DNA from: an uncultured Saprospiraceae bacterium
Lineage (GTDB): Bacteria; Bacteroidota; Bacteroidia; Chitinophagales; Saprospiraceae
Reading direction: 5' to 3'
DNA length: 64,000 nt
Assembly (NCBI GenBank): GCA_937951685.1
Contig: CALFBG010000176.1
Location: 1 to 64,000, forward strand
Part shown: positions 52,413 to 61,670 of the stretch, piece by piece
How the letters are laid out: each line of letters begins with the position of its first letter
Numbering within the stretch: position 1 is the stretch's first letter
Made by a program: the position numbers and the translations under genes
The notes under the pieces: model-generated
Told to the model about the DNA's origin: nothing
What the model saw: the letters and a program-made list of their open reading frames with translations, nothing else
The model's database searches: none

Positions 52413-53510
52413 ATGAGTAATATTGAAAAGCCTAAATTAATTGAATGTCTTAGTCAAGTAATTGATCCAAAATCAGGAAAAGACATTCTCGCACAAAGAA
52501 TGGTAAGGGACTTAGTCGTTGACGGTCTTAACGTCAATTTTAAGCTAGAACTGGCCTCCCTTAACGGACCCGATAAGTCGCAACTGAATTTCGCCTGTAT
52601 CACGGAAATTCAAAAAGTTTATCCGGATGCACTCGTTAATATCCACGTAATTACCAAAACGGAAACCGCTCAACAATCTACGAGTACGGTACCTCAAATC
52701 AAAAATATCATTGCTGTTGCTTCGGGAAAAGGCGGCGTTGGAAAATCTACCGTTTCCTCTAATTTGGCGCTCGGCTTGAAAGATTTAGGGTACAAAGTAG
52801 GTTTATTGGATGCCGACTTGTATGGTCCTTCCATTCCCACGATGTTTGGTTTGCAAGGAGAACGACCCAAAGTGCAAGAAGTCAATGGAAAAGCGAAATT
52901 AGTTCCGCTCAACGCACACGGCATTCCTTTGATGTCGATTGGTTTTATTATAGAACCACAGCAAGCCGTTGTTTTACGAGGACCACGATTAGCCGCAATC
53001 ATCAAGCAGTTTTTTAATGATTGTATCTGGCCGGATCTAGACTATTTGATCGTCGACTTGCCTCCGGGAACGGGAGATATTCAATTGACGCTCGTACAAA
53101 CGGTGCCCGTAACGGGCGCTATTTTGGTCACTACACCGCAAGAAGTCGCCGTAGCAGATGCAATTAAAGCAATGAATATGTTTTTATTGCCTTCGGTGAA
53201 TGTGCCGATCTTAGGCGTAGTGGAAAATATGAGTTGGTTCACACCAGCAGAATTGCCTGATCATAAGTATTACCTTTTCGGAAAAGGGGGAGGAGCGCGT
53301 TTGGCAAAATTAAGCGAAGCTAGTTTATTGGGGCAAGTACCGATCGTCCAAGGTATTCGAGAAGCAGGAGATTTGGGTAAGCCGATCGTTTTACATAACG
53401 AACCGATGACCAACCGAACGTTTATGCAACTCGCAGAAAATACCGTAAAAGAGGTCAATCGAAGAAACGAAGAGCAATCGCCAACTCAAAAAGTTGAAAT
53501 TAAGATTTAG
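52413..53510 (+). CDS. Mrp/ApbC family iron-sulfur cluster carrier ATPase
   Basis: A 365-residue P-loop ATPase that carries or transfers Fe-S clusters. An N-terminal DUF59/MIP18 domain (about residues 1-80) precedes the Mrp domain with GKGGVGKST at 105-113, DADLYGPSIPTMFG, DLPPGTGDIQLTL and VVENMSWFTPAELP. The usual C-terminal CxxC of enterobacterial ApbC is not visible. I chose the ATG at 52413 because a promoter overlaps the upstream open frame (which starts at 52305) and the DUF59 domain begins right after. The NifU-like gene follows 131 bases later. Confidence 0.92.
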   Translation: MSNIEKPKLIECLSQVIDPKSGKDILAQRMVRDLVVDGLNVNFKLELASLNGPDKSQLNFACITEIQKVYPDALVNIHVITKTETAQQSTSTVPQIKNIIAVASGKGGVGKSTVSSNLALGLKDLGYKVGLLDADLYGPSIPTMFGLQGERPKVQEVNGKAKLVPLNAHGIPLMSIGFIIEPQQAVVLRGPRLAAIIKQFFNDCIWPDLDYLIVDLPPGTGDIQLTLVQTVPVTGAILVTTPQEVAVADAIKAMNMFLLPSVNVPILGVVENMSWFTPAELPDHKYYLFGKGGGARLAKLSEASLLGQVPIVQGIREAGDLGKPIVLHNEPMTNRTFMQLAENTVKEVNRRNEEQSPTQKVEIKI

Positions 53511-53588
53511 ATATATTATCTTGTTAGATCATACGAATGTTTTTTACATTTAAACTTTACAAACCAGCATGACCCAAAATAGAGTAAC

Positions 53589-53612
53589 TTGATCTTAGTA
53601 CTTAAAGATCAA
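53589..53612. repeat. Hairpin between Mrp and NifU genes
   Basis: TTGATCTT (53589-53596) pairs with AAGATCAA (53605-53612) around AGTACTTA. The central CTTAGTACTTA resembles the right arm of the 152-194/38542-38584 repeat. Confidence 0.45.
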
Positions 53613-53641
53613 ATTGCTATTTTGAATGCGAACTTAATCAT

Positions 53642-53899
53642 ATGTCTTTAACAGAAAAAGAAGAGTTAATCGGACAGGTAGATATTGCGCTTGATGATAT
53701 TCGACCTCACTTAGCGGTAGACGGTGGAAATATCGAAGTAGTAGACGTTACGGACGATTTTCAAGTAAAAATCAAATGGCTAGGCAATTGTGAAAATTGT
53801 TCTATGTCTGCGATGACGATGCGCGCTGGGGTGGAAGAAACCCTGCGCAGTAAATTTCCGGAGATTACCGGTGTGGTTGCCATTAACGGAGTTGCCTAA
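53642..53899 (+). CDS. NifU C-terminal-domain iron-sulfur scaffold
   Basis: An 85-residue single-domain NifU-like (Nfu) protein. The cluster-binding CxxC is Cys-Glu-Asn-Cys in LGNCENCSMSAMTMRAGVE, and the opening DIRPHLAVDGGNIEVVDV is typical. Next to the Mrp gene it supports a local Fe-S assembly or delivery role. Confidence 0.93.
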   Translation: MSLTEKEELIGQVDIALDDIRPHLAVDGGNIEVVDVTDDFQVKIKWLGNCENCSMSAMTMRAGVEETLRSKFPEITGVVAINGVA

Positions 53900-54036
53900 A
53901 GCGGGAAACTGCGTGCGCCATTTTTGAAGCCTTAACGGCAAATGCTAGTTTTGTGCCTTAGCATTTCTCACTAATTTATCAAGCTGGATTGAAATATTAT
54001 CCATTCCTCTAGTTGTTCTATCAATTACAATTGTTT

Positions 54037-54864
54037 ATGAATCGTCAATTTCTGCTGCAAGAAATACAAAAGAAACAAAGTTATTTATGCGTAGGTTTAG
54101 ATGCCGATATGGATCGAATTCCGACTCATTTACACCAATACGATGATCCTATTTTTGAGTTTAACCGCCAAATCATCGACGCCACTAAAGATTATTGTAT
54201 TGCCTACAAACCTAATATCGCTTTTTATGAAGCGCTAGGAAATAAAGGATGGACAGCTTTACAAAAAACTTTAGAATATATTCCGGACGAACATTTCGTC
54301 ATTGCAGATGCTAAGCGAGGAGATATTGGTAACACTTCCCGGCTTTACGCCAAAGCTTTTTTTGAAACTTTCAACTTCGATGCGGTTACCGTTGCGCCTT
54401 ACATGGGCATTGACTCGGTGCAACCCTTTTTAGAATTTGAAGATAAGTGGGTGATTTTGTTAGGCTTGACGTCAAACAAAGGAAGCCAAGATTTTCAATT
54501 TGCACAGCAAGACCAAGAAATGCCCCTCTACGAAAAGGTGATGCGCAAAGCACAGACTTGGGGCAATCCAGATAATTTGATGTTCGTTACCGGAGCAACG
54601 CATCCAGAAAAATTTGCGGAACTCCGAGCAATTGCGCCCGATAATTTCTTCCTAGTTCCAGGTATTGGAGCGCAAGGTGGCGATCTTCGTAAAGTTTCAG
54701 CGTATGGTTTGAATGCGATGGCGGGACTTTTGGTAAATTCTTCCCGAGGTATCATCTACGCAGGCAACGGCGAAGACTTCGCGAATCATGCTCAACGAGT
54801 AGCAATTGTGCTACAACAAGAAATGGCAGAAATCCTCAGCAATAAGTTTTCCACTGAGGTATAA
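54037..54864 (+). CDS. pyrF: Orotidine 5'-phosphate decarboxylase (long bacterial type)
   Basis: Decarboxylates OMP to UMP in pyrimidine synthesis. The ATG at 54037 (MNRQFLLQEIQKKQSYLCVGLDADMDRIP) is preferred over a TTG at 54013; this gives 275 residues, the size of the PyrF type 2 family. The catalytic Lys-Asp array is in VIADAKRGDIGNTS; VAPYMGIDSVQPF, VTGATHPEKF and VPGIGAQGG form the phosphate-binding parts of the barrel. Confidence 0.94.
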   Translation: MNRQFLLQEIQKKQSYLCVGLDADMDRIPTHLHQYDDPIFEFNRQIIDATKDYCIAYKPNIAFYEALGNKGWTALQKTLEYIPDEHFVIADAKRGDIGNTSRLYAKAFFETFNFDAVTVAPYMGIDSVQPFLEFEDKWVILLGLTSNKGSQDFQFAQQDQEMPLYEKVMRKAQTWGNPDNLMFVTGATHPEKFAELRAIAPDNFFLVPGIGAQGGDLRKVSAYGLNAMAGLLVNSSRGIIYAGNGEDFANHAQRVAIVLQQEMAEILSNKFSTEV

Positions 54865-54930
54865 ATATTTTCAAAAGATGACGATCAGTGCGCGTTTTAT
54901 GAACTAAAACGATGAACTTTTAACGCTACG

Positions 54931-56325
54931 CTAAAATGGAACCACTTTAGCGTGGTGCTTTCCGTTCAGAAAACGCCGAATAATTCGAATGGTGTCTGGG
55001 TTATTGTTATAGTTAACGATGCATTCTTTAAGATCTTCGATGCTGCCATTATTTTCTTCCATATCTATGTAGCCAAACCCTTGGTAAGCACCATCTTCAA
55101 TCAAAACAATTGCCTTTTCCCCCGTAGTCCTTCCTTCGTCGATAATCACAAAATCATCTTGAAAATAGCTCGTCAGCGCTTCAACCGCTAGTGTTGCTCG
55201 TTCGTTGTAGGTCTCGGGAGCTTCTTCGGTGATACAGGCACCGTGACATTTTTTGATGTGATAATAAAAACAAGCACCTTCTCCCGCTTCGATTTGGCAA
55301 AGTTTATTACAAAGTTCAAATTGATTGAGAATATACTTCAAGGCAGACTTGGCGGAAGGTGCCTTGGGATATTCCGAAATTACGTTTAAGGTTTTTCTCA
55401 TTTTGACGGTCGCTTTGCAGGAACCAAAGCAAATGTATCCGTCTTCGTTCAGGTAATGAAAAATGACGTAAGGGAAATGACTACGCCGTTGCGCGCGATT
55501 GATTACCGGTTTTAATTTTTTAATTTCGTCATCTTCCAGCAGCAATGCGACTAATTCACTGCCCGTTAATTCATAAGTAATTTCGTGTACGCTCTTTTGG
55601 AGTTTTTCGCCTTTATCGGTCTTATCGGCAAAATGCTCCATCATTCGTTTTTTGATGTTAATGCTCTTACCGACGTAAACTACTTTCCCATTTTTATCAT
55701 AAAAATAATAAATACCACATTGCTCAGGCAAAGCGTGCAATTGTTCCAGCTTAATATTAGCCGGTAACTTGGCTTCCTTAATGCCCAAATTGATGAGATC
55801 GAAAGCTTGTGCTTCCCCAGACTCTTGGGCGAGTATTTTTTCAAAAACTTCAACGGTCGCTAATACATCCGCCATTGCACGGTGGCGATCATTGACAGGA
55901 ATTCCGAAATGTTTGATCAAATTTCCCAAAGCGTAAGAACGCAGCCCCGGAAAAGCCTTTCTACTCAAGCGCACCGTACACAATTGTTTGCGTACGTAAG
56001 TAAAGCCTAGGCGCCGAAACTCTTCCACAATAAAACCGTAATCAAAGCGTACATTATGGGCAACGAAAATAGTACCTTCGGTGAGTTCAACTATTTTTTT
56101 AGCCAATTCATAAAATTTCGGAGCATGCTCCACCATTTCTTGGGTAATCCCCGTGATTTGAGTAATATTGTAGGGAATCGACCGTTCGGGATTAACGAGA
56201 CTTTCAAAGCGATCAATAATTTGTGTTCCATCGTGAAGTACAACTGCGATCTCCGTAATTTTATCGCGAGAAGCTTTTCCTCCCGTGGTTTCAATGTCAA
56301 TAATGGCGTATATCTTTTTCTTCAT
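54931..56325 (-). CDS. DnaQ-like 3'-5' exonuclease fused to a GIY-YIG nuclease domain
   Basis: A 464-residue nuclease. Residues 5-165 are a DEDDh exonuclease with Asp10 and Glu12 in IDIETTGG, HNVRFDYGF (Asp95), and His148/Asp153 in DRHRAMADVLA. Residues 203-285 are a UvrC/Cho-like GIY-YIG domain (GIYYFYDKNGKVVYVGKS at 204-221, Arg227 in NIKKRMMEHF). The remaining 180 residues include a Cys-containing region (LCNKLCQIEAGEGACFYYHIKKCHGAC) like the UvrC middle part. This fusion is known in several phyla and is thought to act in DNA repair. A terminator-like hairpin lies 73 bases upstream, in its orientation. Confidence 0.9.
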   Translation of the reverse strand: MKKKIYAIIDIETTGGKASRDKITEIAVVLHDGTQIIDRFESLVNPERSIPYNITQITGITQEMVEHAPKFYELAKKIVELTEGTIFVAHNVRFDYGFIVEEFRRLGFTYVRKQLCTVRLSRKAFPGLRSYALGNLIKHFGIPVNDRHRAMADVLATVEVFEKILAQESGEAQAFDLINLGIKEAKLPANIKLEQLHALPEQCGIYYFYDKNGKVVYVGKSINIKKRMMEHFADKTDKGEKLQKSVHEITYELTGSELVALLLEDDEIKKLKPVINRAQRRSHFPYVIFHYLNEDGYICFGSCKATVKMRKTLNVISEYPKAPSAKSALKYILNQFELCNKLCQIEAGEGACFYYHIKKCHGACITEEAPETYNERATLAVEALTSYFQDDFVIIDEGRTTGEKAIVLIEDGAYQGFGYIDMEENNGSIEDLKECIVNYNNNPDTIRIIRRFLNGKHHAKVVPF

Positions 56326-56397
56326 GTTGTTGAAAACCGTAAAGCGTCATTCCTAGAAAGTATTGGTAAATGGGGACTAGATAAGGTCGCTTTTTAC

Positions 56398-56462
56398 AAA
56401 AAAAAACAGGATTACACAATTACAAACCTCCCCAAACTGGGAAATTTGTAATTCGAATCCTG
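56398..56462 (-). terminator. Minus-oriented terminator between divergent genes (possible attenuator)
   Basis: CAGGATT...AATTACAAA (56407-56426) pairs with TTTGTAATT..AATCCTG (56445-56462) with a small internal loop; on the minus strand it is followed by nine T (A-run at 56398-56406). No minus-strand gene lies to its right, so it sits in the leader of the nuclease gene or ends a short RNA. Confidence 0.6.
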
Positions 56463-56494
56463 CGTTGATTAAATCGAAGCTTTAAATTACAATT

Positions 56495-57757
56495 ATGTTA
56501 GCAAAACTAAAAATTCTCCTCGCTTTTCTTTTCTTTTTACCCAATGCACCACAAGGTTGTAGCGATCAAACGACAGCTAAAACGGCAGAAATTGCATCCG
56601 AAGAGGAAATAGATGAGATTCGAGATACGATACAACTCGCCCCGGAAGAAATTATTGTAGGTGCAGCGCGACTCAAGGATTACCACGATTTGTTGCGCGA
56701 TAAAAGGGTAGGACTCGTTGTTAATCAAACGTCAATGATTGGTAATGATCATTTGGTTGATCGATTGCGATTTCACGAATTGAACGTCAAGAAAATATTT
56801 TCTCCGGAGCATGGTTTTCGTGGGACAGCAGATGCGGGCGCGCAGATTAAAGATGGGAAGGACCTCAAAACGGGGATTCCTTTATTGTCCCTTTACGGGA
56901 AAAAGAAAAAGCCATCGCCCAGCGATTTAGCCAATTTGGATATTCTGGTTTTTGATATTCAGGATGTCGGTGCAAGGTTTTATACTTACATTTCTACGCT
57001 GGCTTACGTGATGGAAGCTTGTGCGGAAAACAACTTGCCACTGCTGATTTTAGATCGTCCAAACCCGAATGGACATTATGTGGATGGTCCCGTGTTAGAC
57101 CTCGCATATCGCTCTTTTGTCGGAATGCACGAAGTGCCAATCGTGCACGGTATGACGGTAGGAGAATACGCAAGAATGCTCAACGGAGAAGGCTGGCTAA
57201 AAAACGGTGTTGTTTGTGATGTACAGATCATTACTTGTATCAATTATAGTCACAAAGTATTCTATCGCTTACCCGTAAAACCTTCGCCTAATTTGCCGAA
57301 TATGCGCTCGATTTATTTGTATCCTTCGCTGTGTCTTTTTGAAGGCACCGAGGTGAGCATTGGGCGAGGCACGGATCGACAATTTCAAGTCATTGGGCAT
57401 CCAGATTTTAAGATGGGCGACTTTAGTTTTATTCCACAGCCGAAAGCAGGAGCACAATCTCCCAAGCACCAAGGAAAAACTTGTAAGGGATACGATTTGA
57501 GTTATTTGGAAGTAGCGGACTTGCGGCGCGCGCGAGAATTGAATCTAAACTACTTAATTGATTTTTATCATAATTTTCCGAAGCCTGCCAACTTCTTTTT
57601 GAAGAATAATTTCTTTGATAAATTAGCAGGGTCTTCCGTGCTTCGAAAGCAAATTCAAAATGGTTTTGACGCTGCGGCGATACGAGAAAGTTGGCAAGAG
57701 GATTTGAATGAATTTAAAAAGACGAGACAGCAATACTTGTTGTACGAAGACTTTTAA
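56495..57757 (+). CDS. namZ: DUF1343 lipoprotein, NamZ-like exo-beta-N-acetylmuramidase
   Basis: A 420-residue lipoprotein (lipobox ending at Cys22, NAPQGC). Family DUF1343 is known as NamZ, which removes terminal N-acetylmuramic acid from peptidoglycan fragments. Conserved blocks: RVGLVVNQTSMIG, IFSPEHGFRGTADAGA, PLLSLYG, DIQDVGARFYTYIST, LDRPNPNGHYVDGPVL and EGTEVSIGRGTDRQFQVIGHP. It probably works at the outer or inner membrane in cell-wall recycling. It is divergent from the nuclease gene and convergent with rocD. Confidence 0.9.
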   Translation: MLAKLKILLAFLFFLPNAPQGCSDQTTAKTAEIASEEEIDEIRDTIQLAPEEIIVGAARLKDYHDLLRDKRVGLVVNQTSMIGNDHLVDRLRFHELNVKKIFSPEHGFRGTADAGAQIKDGKDLKTGIPLLSLYGKKKKPSPSDLANLDILVFDIQDVGARFYTYISTLAYVMEACAENNLPLLILDRPNPNGHYVDGPVLDLAYRSFVGMHEVPIVHGMTVGEYARMLNGEGWLKNGVVCDVQIITCINYSHKVFYRLPVKPSPNLPNMRSIYLYPSLCLFEGTEVSIGRGTDRQFQVIGHPDFKMGDFSFIPQPKAGAQSPKHQGKTCKGYDLSYLEVADLRRARELNLNYLIDFYHNFPKPANFFLKNNFFDKLAGSSVLRKQIQNGFDAAAIRESWQEDLNEFKKTRQQYLLYEDF

Positions 57758-57782
57758 AAGATTTTTTTTTATCTTAAAATGC

Positions 57783-57822
57783 ATAAAGCCTGATTTTCAC
57801 AATTGCGAAAATCAGGCTTTAT
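57783..57822. terminator. Bidirectional terminator between namZ-like gene and rocD
   Basis: ATAAAGCCTGATTTTC (57783-57798) pairs perfectly over 16 bases with GAAAATCAGGCTTTAT (57807-57822), with T-rich flanks on both sides. Confidence 0.85.
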
Positions 57823-57855
57823 TTAAATTATTTGAATCGTATTGCTGCGCTAAAA

Positions 57856-59139
57856 TTAATTAGCAGGAAACGCTAAAATTGTTTTTTCAATAATATCACA
57901 ACAAGCATGAATTTGCTCCTCGGTAATGACCAAGGGTGGTGCAAATCGAATGATGTTACCGTGCGTGGGTTTTGCTAATAAGCCATTTTCCTTAAGTGCT
58001 ACACAAATATCCCAACCCGTAGAACTTTCCTCATCGTCATTAATTACAATCGCATTCAAGAGTCCCTTTCCGCGCACGAGTGTCACGAGATCACTTTTAT
58101 CGACTAAGTCTTGCATTCTTTTACGAAATACTTTTCCTAACCGCATTGCATTCTCCATCAATGCCTCTTCTTTCACAATGTTGAGTGCTTCAACGGCAAC
58201 GACACAAGCCAGAGGATTCCCTCCGAAAGTAGAACCATGTTCTCCCGGCTTAATCGACAACATTATTTCATCGTTGGCCAATACCGCAGATACGGGAAAT
58301 ACACCACCGGAAAGCGCTTTGCCTAGAATCAAAATATCAGGTTTGATTTCTGGTTTATTTTCACAATGAGATTGGCAATTACAATTACCGCAAGTCGCCA
58401 GTAACGTTCCCGTTCTAGCGATGCCAGTTTGTACTTCGTCGGCGATGAACAGCACCTTTTTTGAAGCACAAAGTGCTTTTGCCTTTGACAAATAACCTTC
58501 GTCAGGAACAACCACTCCTGCTTCTCCTTGAATCGGTTCAACGAGAAAACCAGCTACCGTAGGATCTTCTAATGCTTCTTTCAAGGCCTCTAAATCGTTG
58601 TAAGGAATAATGATGTATCCCGGCATATAAGGTCCAAACCCTTTTGTACTAGCAGGATCTACCGAACCAGAGATAATCGCCATGGTACGACCGTGGAAGT
58701 TACCCGAAACAAAAACAATTTTTGCTTCGTTATTAGGGATTCCTTTTACTTCGTAAGCCCATTTACGGCAAAGTTTTAAAGCAGTTTCTACTGCTTCCAC
58801 GCCAGTATTCATGGGTAATACTTTATCATAGTTAAAGTATTCCGACATGAATTTTTCGTATTCTCCGAGGCGATTATTATAGAATGCTCTAGAGGTTAAG
58901 GTCAGCGTATTTGCCTGTTTGGATAAAGCATCTACAATTCGAGGATGACAATGCCCTTGATTTACTGCTGAGTAAGCAGAAAGGAAGTCAAAATATTTTT
59001 TTCCTTCAACGTCCCAAACGTAAACGCCTTCTCCTTTTGCTAAAACTACTGGCAAAGGATGATAATTATGGGCACCATATTTATCTTCCATTTTCATTAA
59101 CTCCACGGAGGAAAGCTTTGTATTAGTCTCTTTAATCAT
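57856..59139 (-). CDS. rocD: Ornithine--oxo-acid aminotransferase with a Cys-rich insert
   Basis: Converts ornithine and 2-oxoglutarate to glutamate semialdehyde and glutamate. The 427-residue class III aminotransferase opens with [48 protein letters not shown] and [13 protein letters not shown] follow, and Lys274 in ILGKALSGG is the Schiff-base residue. An extra loop at residues 250-263 holds [10 protein letters not shown] (Cys250, 253, 255, 259) between the cofactor-binding Asp and the lysine, where many orthologues have a short stretch such as ACDHE. It may bind metal; that is inference. It lies 120 bases from ald on the same strand. Confidence 0.92.
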   Translation of the reverse strand: MIKETNTKLSSVELMKMEDKYGAHNYHPLPVVLAKGEGVYVWDVEGKKYFDFLSAYSAVNQGHCHPRIVDALSKQANTLTLTSRAFYNNRLGEYEKFMSEYFNYDKVLPMNTGVEAVETALKLCRKWAYEVKGIPNNEAKIVFVSGNFHGRTMAIISGSVDPASTKGFGPYMPGYIIIPYNDLEALKEALEDPTVAGFLVEPIQGEAGVVVPDEGYLSKAKALCASKKVLFIADEVQTGIARTGTLLATCGNCNCQSHCENKPEIKPDILILGKALSGGVFPVSAVLANDEIMLSIKPGEHGSTFGGNPLACVVAVEALNIVKEEALMENAMRLGKVFRKRMQDLVDKSDLVTLVRGKGLLNAIVINDDEESSTGWDICVALKENGLLAKPTHGNIIRFAPPLVITEEQIHACCDIIEKTILAFPAN

Positions 59140-59259
59140 AATTTAGTCTTTTAAAGGAAATCAACTTTTAAAATAACCTCTTAGTATAAATATAAATAGC
59201 AGTTGCGGAGCGCATAAATATAAAGATTGAATTATCGCTCAGCAACTGCTTTAATCTTT

Positions 59260-60372
59260 TTAGATAAAATCGTTTACATCTTCGTATTTCAAATCAAATG
59301 CTTCTGCCACGCCTTTGTATACGACGTGACCATTGATAACATTTAAACCTAATTTCAAAGAAGCATTCTCTTGACAAGCCTTTTTCCAGCCTTTATTCGC
59401 TAATTGAATGGCGTAAGGAAGCGTAGCGTTGGTCAAGGCAATCGTAGAAGTGTACGGCACTGCACCGGGCATATTGGCGACGCAGTAGTGAACGATATCG
59501 TCGATGATGAAAGTTGGTTTGACGTGTGTCGTTGGTTTACAAGTTTCAATACAACCGCCTTGATCTACGGCGACATCTACTAAAACGGTGCCAGGACGCA
59601 TATCTTTCAACATCTCTCTAGAGACCAAGTTGGGGGCTTTGGCACCAGGAATGAGCACTGCGCCGACAATTAAATCGTGATCTTGAATCAAACGACGAAT
59701 GTTATATTCATTTGAGTAAAGTGTCGTAACGTTTGCAGGCATAATATCTGCTAAGTAGCGCAAGCGATTCAAGTTGATATCCAAAATGGTAACTTGAGCA
59801 CCTAAGCCCGCTGCCATTTTAGCGGCTTGTGTTCCTACAACACCACCACCTAAGACAAGTACTTTTCCTGGCGCAACACCTGGAACACCACCTAATAATA
59901 CACCACGACCTTTGGCTGGTTTTTCCAAGTATTTAGCTCCCTCTTGTATGGCCATTCTACCGGCTACTTCTGACATAGGCACCAAAAGCGGAAGACTATG
60001 ATCCGTCAATTCAACGGTTTCGTAAGCCAAGCAAACGGATTTGCTTTTAATCATGGCTGTCGTTAAGGGTTTATGAGACGCAAAGTGGAAATAAGTAAAG
60101 ACGAGTTGATCTTCTCGGATGAGTTTATATTCTGATTTGATCGGTTCTTTTACTTTAATGATCATCTCAGCCTTTTTGTAGGTATCCTCGATCGTCTTAG
60201 AGATCTTTGCACCAGCCGACTGGTAATCACTATCTGCAAATCCACTACCTTCACCAGCAGTGCTTTGTATGTAAACGGTATGACCTCGTTTGGTTAATTC
60301 CAATGCTCCTGCTGGATTAAGCGCTACACGGTTTTCGTGGGATTTAATTTCCTTGGGTACGCCAATAATCAT
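59260..60372 (-). CDS. ald: Alanine dehydrogenase
   Basis: NAD-dependent deamination of L-alanine to pyruvate and ammonia. Over 370 residues: MIIGVPKEIKSHENRVALNPAGA opening, YQSAGAKI, FTYFHFASHKPLT with the catalytic histidine, the Rossmann loop VLVLGGGVVGTQAAKMAAGLGA, DVAVDQGGCIETCKPTTH with the catalytic aspartate, and NMPGAVPYTSTIALTNATLPY. All expected positions are present. With rocD it forms an amino-acid catabolic pair. Confidence 0.96.
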   Translation of the reverse strand: MIIGVPKEIKSHENRVALNPAGALELTKRGHTVYIQSTAGEGSGFADSDYQSAGAKISKTIEDTYKKAEMIIKVKEPIKSEYKLIREDQLVFTYFHFASHKPLTTAMIKSKSVCLAYETVELTDHSLPLLVPMSEVAGRMAIQEGAKYLEKPAKGRGVLLGGVPGVAPGKVLVLGGGVVGTQAAKMAAGLGAQVTILDINLNRLRYLADIMPANVTTLYSNEYNIRRLIQDHDLIVGAVLIPGAKAPNLVSREMLKDMRPGTVLVDVAVDQGGCIETCKPTTHVKPTFIIDDIVHYCVANMPGAVPYTSTIALTNATLPYAIQLANKGWKKACQENASLKLGLNVINGHVVYKGVAEAFDLKYEDVNDFI

Positions 60373-60414
60373 AGTGTATTTTTTTGGTTAGTAATTATGA
60401 TTGGCAAATATAAT

Positions 60415-60422
60415 TGTAATTT
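60415..60422 (-). promoter_or_regulatory. -7-like element for ald
   Basis: CAAATATA on the plus strand reads TATATTTG on the minus strand, 43 bases before the ald ATG. No matching -33 TTTG was found. Confidence 0.35.
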
Positions 60423-60674
60423 TAGGAAACTTAAGGTTTAGAGCAAGATTATTTTGCCCATTAAAAGGCTTAGTGCTGTTGGCAAAATGGAAGGAATATT
60501 TTTCTTGTTCCCTTTAGATTAATCCCTTTCGAAAAATGTATCGTCGCGCAAACCAAAAGATTCTTTTTTAGAGAAAGCAGCCTTAAAAATTAGGTGCTGA
60601 AATTAGGATAGAAATCTTATTAGTTTTATGGCGAGGCAAATAGTTAAACAAGTAGTCAGGGAGTTTAATACATT

Positions 60675-60720
60675 ATATTGCAAAGTATTAAATTTAGATA
60701 TTGCAAAGTATTAAATTTAG
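60675..60720. repeat. Perfect 23-base tandem duplication
   Basis: Two adjacent identical 23-base units, 60675-60697 and 60698-60720, beginning ATATTGCAAAGTATT. It lies between mqnD and ald and has no coding role. Confidence 0.9.
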
Positions 60721-60729
60721 GGTAGGGGC

Positions 60730-60756
60730 AAAAAAAATGCCCGTGTGAAACGGGCA
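60730..60756 (-). terminator. Intrinsic terminator of mqnD
   Basis: TGCCCG (60738-60743) and CGGGCA (60751-60756) form the stem; the A-run at 60730-60737 is a T-run in minus orientation, about 90 bases past the mqnD stop. Confidence 0.75.
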
Positions 60757-60842
60757 AATGAAAAAACGAATCTTACAATTCTTTAACCAAAACTTACACT
60801 TATACTCTTTGCAATGAGTATGCCAAAAGCCTAGTTTTTGCT

Positions 60843-61670
60843 TTAAATGAATAGTTTTTTATTTGTTTTTGGTAAAATACTTTGCTGTATTGCTTTTTGG
60901 AATAATGTGTTAACGGCATTTTCTCCTTTTTCTCCTAAAGTCTCCGTAAAATTATTGACGTACAAACCAATATGCTGTTGCATCACTTCCGTCGACATGG
61001 CTTGCGCGTGTTGGCTAACATAGTCGAGACTATCCTCTGGATGATCAAACGCGTAGCGAACGCTACGTTGCAACACTCGGTTGATTTTTTGTTGTAAATC
61101 GGGGGCAAAGGATCGGCGCGTCACGATGCCACCGAGTGGAATGGGAAGTTGTGTACTTTCTTCCCAGTATTCTCCTAAATCGCGCAATTTGACAAGTCCT
61201 TTTTCTTGATAGGTAAATCTATTTTCATGAATGATTAAACCGATCTCAACTTGATCGCTAAGAATCGCATTTTCAATATCTGAAAATAAAAAAACTTGCT
61301 TGTTCGTAGCAGCAGGGTAGGCGAGGCTCAATAAAAAATTAGCCGTTGTCATTTTTCCGGGAATTGCAATCCTCGCTTCGTTGATGGCTGCTTCGGTCAT
61401 CGCTTGCTTGGCGATGAGTAGTGGTCCGCAATTATTGCCCAACGCACTTCCCGATTTGAGGAGCACGTAATCTTCTAAAACGTAGGCATAAGCGTGATAA
61501 CTCAGCTTGGTGATATCCAAACGGGTTTCTACGGCGCGTTGATTTAGCCATTCTACATCTTCTAAATAGGTTTCAAAACTCAAACCTTCCGTATCAATTT
61601 TATGATGAATCATAGCATCGAAAATATAGGTATCGTTCGGGCAAGGCGAAAATCCAAGTGATAATTTCAT
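60843..61670 (-). CDS. mqnD: 1,4-dihydroxy-6-naphthoate synthase (futalosine pathway)
   Basis: Makes 1,4-dihydroxy-6-naphthoate from cyclic dehypoxanthine futalosine on the way to menaquinone. The 275-residue periplasmic-binding-protein-like fold opens with LGFSPCPNDTYIFDAMIHHKID, then DITKLSYHAYAYVLEDYVLLKSGSALGNNCGPLL, VEIGLIIHENRFTYQEKGL and LPIPLGGIVTRR, all typical of MqnD rather than MqnA. No other mqn gene is in the window. Its presence implies menaquinone synthesis by the futalosine route. Confidence 0.93.
   Translation of the reverse strand: MKLSLGFSPCPNDTYIFDAMIHHKIDTEGLSFETYLEDVEWLNQRAVETRLDITKLSYHAYAYVLEDYVLLKSGSALGNNCGPLLIAKQAMTEAAINEARIAIPGKMTTANFLLSLAYPAATNKQVFLFSDIENAILSDQVEIGLIIHENRFTYQEKGLVKLRDLGEYWEESTQLPIPLGGIVTRRSFAPDLQQKINRVLQRSVRYAFDHPEDSLDYVSQHAQAMSTEVMQQHIGLYVNNFTETLGEKGENAVNTLFQKAIQQSILPKTNKKLFI

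Larger units (their letters stand above)
60373..60842. other. Intergenic region with promoter-like, tandem-repeat and terminator elements
   Basis: No gene. It contains a minus-strand -7-like element for ald, a perfect 23-base tandem duplication (60675-60720) and a minus-strand terminator for mqnD (60730-60756). Confidence 0.5.
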
